DNA from: AWTP1-18 sp036518635
Lineage (GTDB): Bacteria; Pseudomonadota; Gammaproteobacteria; Burkholderiales; Rhodocyclaceae
Assembly: GCA_036518635.1 (NCBI GenBank)
Contig: DATDMT010000241.1
Coordinates: 1 to 11,496, forward strand
Direction of reading: 5' to 3'
DNA: 11,496 bases
Shown here one piece after another: positions 8,229-11,496 of this stretch. The notes beneath the pieces were generated by a model that did not search any database, was not told where the DNA came from, and worked only from the letters and a program-made list of their open reading frames with translations. The position numbers were made by a program, and so were the translations under genes. Positions within the stretch are counted from its first letter, which is position 1. Every line of letters begins with the position of its first letter.

Positions 8229-8231
8229 GGA
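8227..8231 (+). promoter_or_regulatory. Shine-Dalgarno site of purA
   Basis: AAGGA overlaps the hisZ stop codon and lies six bases before the ATG at 8238. It supports this start and continued translation of the operon across the short hisZ-purA gap. Confidence 0.6.
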
Positions 8232-8237
8232 ACGAGC

Positions 8238-9560
<1,323 letters not shown>

Positions 9561-9736
9561 GCGGATTCGACAGTCAACGCTATGTGGTAGCTGTTGCACA
9601 AAGCGCCGCATTTACGCAACGGGGACCGGTAACGTACGTCAACGACAAGCTTGTTTTGTGGAGATCAGGTGCGCAGGCTGTGCGGCGGTACCTACTGATT
9701 ATTGAAGGTCGGACGAAGGGCAGACGAGATCGGGCT
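9561..9736. other. Intergenic junction between the core cluster and accessory DNA
   Basis: This 176-base segment separates two convergent genes. I see no rho-independent terminator for either: the inverted repeats present (CTGTTGC 9591-9597 with GCAACGG 9616-9622, one G-T pair; ACAAGCTTGT 9645-9654) lack a suitable loop or T tract. TGTTGCACAAA at 9592-9602 resembles terminal inverted repeats of some IS5- and IS6-family insertion sequences from memory, but no second end or transposase frame is visible. The segment marks the change from high-GC core to A+T-richer sequence and may be an old insertion boundary. Confidence 0.4.
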
Positions 9737-11368
9737 TCAAAACAAAGAATGCTCAAATGCTGGTCGCCCGAGGGAGGCCAAATACTCATTGAGAACTGCC
9801 TCCGCATATGGGGAGCGAAGGCGCCCAATACGTTTCAAAGGAAATACCATTTCACCGTTCGGCGGCTGCTCTCGTGGCTGCAAATCGGACGGCCCGCCGA
9901 CAAAGCAAACTGCTCGGTATTCCAGCGGGAACGTATTCTCGCATTTAGCTTTAGCTATCTTCAGCCGCTTTGCCAATGCCTCTAGAAGCATTCCGGACTC
10001 GCGAGGAGGGGTGGTCTTATTGAACTTCACCGCGCCATCCGCATTCCAAACGCAATAGTCCAAGGTGTTCAAGCTGACAGAGAATGGTTCGTAGAAATCG
10101 GCAAACAAAACCTCTCCGTTTTGATTCTTGCCGATATTCAACTTCTTGGGTGGAGCATTTTTATCAGCCTGTCTCTGCGCCTGTGCGTTTTCCTCTTTAG
10201 CCTCACCGGCACTGCGTGTCTTCAGAAGGACGAATACACCTTCGGTTGCGTTACGCTCTCCTGTGTCCGTCCGAACCATGAGGTCGCAGGGTGGGGCAAG
10301 TAAAATAAATTTCGGGCCGTTATTCGACTTCTGAAATATATCTCCACAAGAAAGTGGAAGATGCATGGAGTTTATGATCTCGGAATCGAATATCTCTGCG
10401 TCATGTAACTCAAAAATGTAAGGGGCGGTTTCAGGTGAGTGTTCCTCGCTAATAGGGAGGTCTGCTACACATCTTAGAGCTTTAAGCGTAGGAAAGAAAT
10501 TTGTCGATTTTGTTCGCGTGGATTGAACAATCTCGTCGAACATTCCTTTTCTTTGCGCAACGTTCATTACTCGGCAAATTACGTCTACTTCGCTCGCACC
10601 TTCTGTCCATGTGCGTTCAAAAATTGCACGATACATCTCGCTTACTGGCATCGCATCGAGTTGGTCAAGTGCATGTGCTGTACCCTTGTGGAATCCTGCT
10701 AGACAGACGTCAGCAATTCGCCTATAGGTATGGCCGATAGCCAGCCTCTTTAACGGAGGGGCAATGGCGCTATCAAGGGCGTTAAGCTCGTCATTACTAC
10801 TTAGACGCTTCTTCGACATTACTGAGAAGCGCCTATAACTGTTAGCTTTCTGTTGCTGTAGCTCGGTATAGAAGTCAGTCGCTTTACTCTGTTCTTGATC
10901 CGGCGAACATACATGTGTGAATACAACACTAAATGGAGAAGAGTCGAGCGTGGCGAGGTGCTCTAGAACCTTGTCCCCTCCGATGCCATTGCCTTCTTTT
11001 TTATTTTCGAAGTCAATCAGGTATAGCACTTGATGGTCAGCCTCTAGCTGACTTTTGGCTGCATTCCATGCGCCAAATGACATTTTAATTACCTCGGCTG
11101 GGCCAGCTTTAAGAAGCTCTTCCAGCCTGGAGAATTGATTCCCCCGTAAGTCGTTCTCGTCCTTTTCTTCTGGCAGGGCGTTGAGGCTGCTCAATAGAGC
11201 GCGGATGTCACCAACATCGAATTGCTTGTTGTCGAAATGTTGCCTTACCTGGGCAACAATCTCATCTTGGCTTAACCCACCATTGGAAAGATAGTCAAGT
11301 TCAGGTGTAAGGTGGGAAATCGAAATGCCCTGTTGCACGTTACTAGCAAACGCGTGGGCCGCTGTCAT
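9737..11368 (-). CDS. Receiver-like domain protein with unrecognised C-terminal region; probably 5'-truncated by a stop codon
   Basis: The open frame gives 543 residues from the ATG at 11368, which has no Shine-Dalgarno at useful spacing (a GAGGAA lies about 20 bases away). Landmarks suggest an atypical response-regulator receiver domain: Asp119 in LYLIDFE as the phosphoacceptor strand, GGDKVLEHL after it, Thr151 in VVFTH, and Lys186/Lys187 in VMSKKRL. The paired acidic residues expected on the first strand are absent from this frame but lie just upstream (IDD, bases 11405-11410), separated from the first strand by about 95 residues of insertion. The C-terminal part (about 200-543) is unrecognised; it has a helical stretch, a CGDIF...FILLAPPCDLMVR segment (341-366), a charged linker (386-410) and a basic C-terminus. 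Base composition is far more A+T-rich than the neighbours, suggesting transfer. A signalling effector in a mobile conflict system is possible; that is inference. Confidence 0.7.
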   Translation of the reverse strand: MTAAHAFASNVQQGISISHLTPELDYLSNGGLSQDEIVAQVRQHFDNKQFDVGDIRALLSSLNALPEEKDENDLRGNQFSRLEELLKAGPAEVIKMSFGAWNAAKSQLEADHQVLYLIDFENKKEGNGIGGDKVLEHLATLDSSPFSVVFTHVCSPDQEQSKATDFYTELQQQKANSYRRFSVMSKKRLSSNDELNALDSAIAPPLKRLAIGHTYRRIADVCLAGFHKGTAHALDQLDAMPVSEMYRAIFERTWTEGASEVDVICRVMNVAQRKGMFDEIVQSTRTKSTNFFPTLKALRCVADLPISEEHSPETAPYIFELHDAEIFDSEIINSMHLPLSCGDIFQKSNNGPKFILLAPPCDLMVRTDTGERNATEGVFVLLKTRSAGEAKEENAQAQRQADKNAPPKKLNIGKNQNGEVLFADFYEPFSVSLNTLDYCVWNADGAVKFNKTTPPRESGMLLEALAKRLKIAKAKCENTFPLEYRAVCFVGGPSDLQPREQPPNGEMVFPLKRIGRLRSPYAEAVLNEYLASLGRPAFEHSLF

Positions 11369-11485
11369 GGCTAGAGCATCTAGCGATGCTTCCTCATGAA
11401 AGTTGTCATCAATCCAATACAGCTTTTATATGCCAAGAGCTTTGAGGATGTCTGAAGTTCGACTTTGTGCGGCTTGTGTATTCAT
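11369..11485 (-). pseudogene. Upstream in-frame part of the receiver-like gene, cut by TAA at 11426-11428
   Basis: Reading the minus strand from ATG 11485-11483 in the same frame as the 543-residue product gives 19 codons ending in SDILKALGI, then TAA, then KLYWIDDNFHEEASLDALA leading directly into Met at 11368. KLYWIDDNF is a typical first strand of a receiver domain with its acidic pair, and the nineteen preceding residues look like the usual N-terminal helix. Changing TAA to AAA would join both parts (GIKKLYWIDD) into about 582 residues. No ATG, GTG or TTG lies between the stop and 11368 in this frame. Either the gene is inactivated, or the base is an error, or the short frame is a leader peptide. 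Confidence 0.6.
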
Positions 11486-11496
11486 GATTTCTGGAT
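11482..11496 (-). CDS. Possible last codons of an upstream gene running in from the right edge (partial)
   Basis: On the minus strand the edge reads ATC CAG AAA TCA TGA, and this TGA overlaps the ATG at 11485 as ATGA, the classic overlap of translationally coupled genes. Four codons cannot identify a protein and could be open by chance. If real, the upstream gene would be the natural place for a sensor kinase or ATPase partner of the receiver-like protein. Confidence 0.2.
   Translation of the reverse strand: MQKS

Noticed and set aside
9632..9654. Palindromes ACGTACGT and ACAAGCTTGT downstream of purA as operator or attachment sites
   Set aside because: They are short perfect palindromes without spacing, repeats or a nearby regulator or integrase, and can occur by chance.
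10121..10740. Small plus-strand open frames opposite the receiver-like gene
   Set aside because: They are short, Cys- and Leu-rich antisense frames within a well-supported minus-strand frame, without ribosome-binding sites.

Overview
This window looks like a betaproteobacterial chromosome, most likely a Rhodocyclales-type organism. That is inferred from the high-GC coding sequence, the protein sequences and the gene order; no taxonomic marker was searched. From the left edge to about 9560 everything lies on the + strand, tightly packed, and is conserved housekeeping DNA: the end of hisS, then yfgM, bamB, der, hfq, hflX, hflK, hflC, a small DUF2065 membrane protein, hisZ and purA. Most junctions overlap by 1-4 bases (GTGA, TGATG, ATGA, TAATG), so the genes are probably cotranscribed and translationally coupled. 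The main break is the 82-base gap before hfq, where a separate promoter is plausible.

The first block (hisS-yfgM-bamB-der) joins tRNA charging, an inner-membrane Sec-translocon accessory protein, an outer-membrane assembly lipoprotein and a ribosome-assembly GTPase. The second block (hfq-hflX-hflK-hflC-DUF2065-hisZ-purA) joins the RNA chaperone Hfq, a ribosome-splitting GTPase, the HflKC complex that modulates FtsH, and two nucleotide-linked biosynthetic proteins: the HisZ regulatory subunit and adenylosuccinate synthetase.

After the purA stop the DNA changes. It is visibly richer in A+T, has no recognisable terminator, and carries a single long reading frame on the opposite strand (9737-11368). 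Read with its upstream in-frame extension to 11485, this gene encodes a protein with an atypical response-regulator receiver domain: an N-terminal Asp-Asp strand, a large insertion, a phosphoacceptor-like Asp, then Thr and Lys landmarks. This is followed by a C-terminal region of about 350 residues that I do not recognise. The receiver is interrupted by an in-frame TAA immediately before the Asp-Asp strand; one base change (TAA to AAA) would restore an uninterrupted protein of about 582 residues. The start codon at 11485 overlaps a possible stop codon of an unseen upstream gene (ATGA), so a partner such as a sensor ATPase or kinase may lie beyond the right edge. This accessory gene is the part of the window that merits attention: a possible phosphorelay-like conflict or defence component, apparently damaged or missequenced here.
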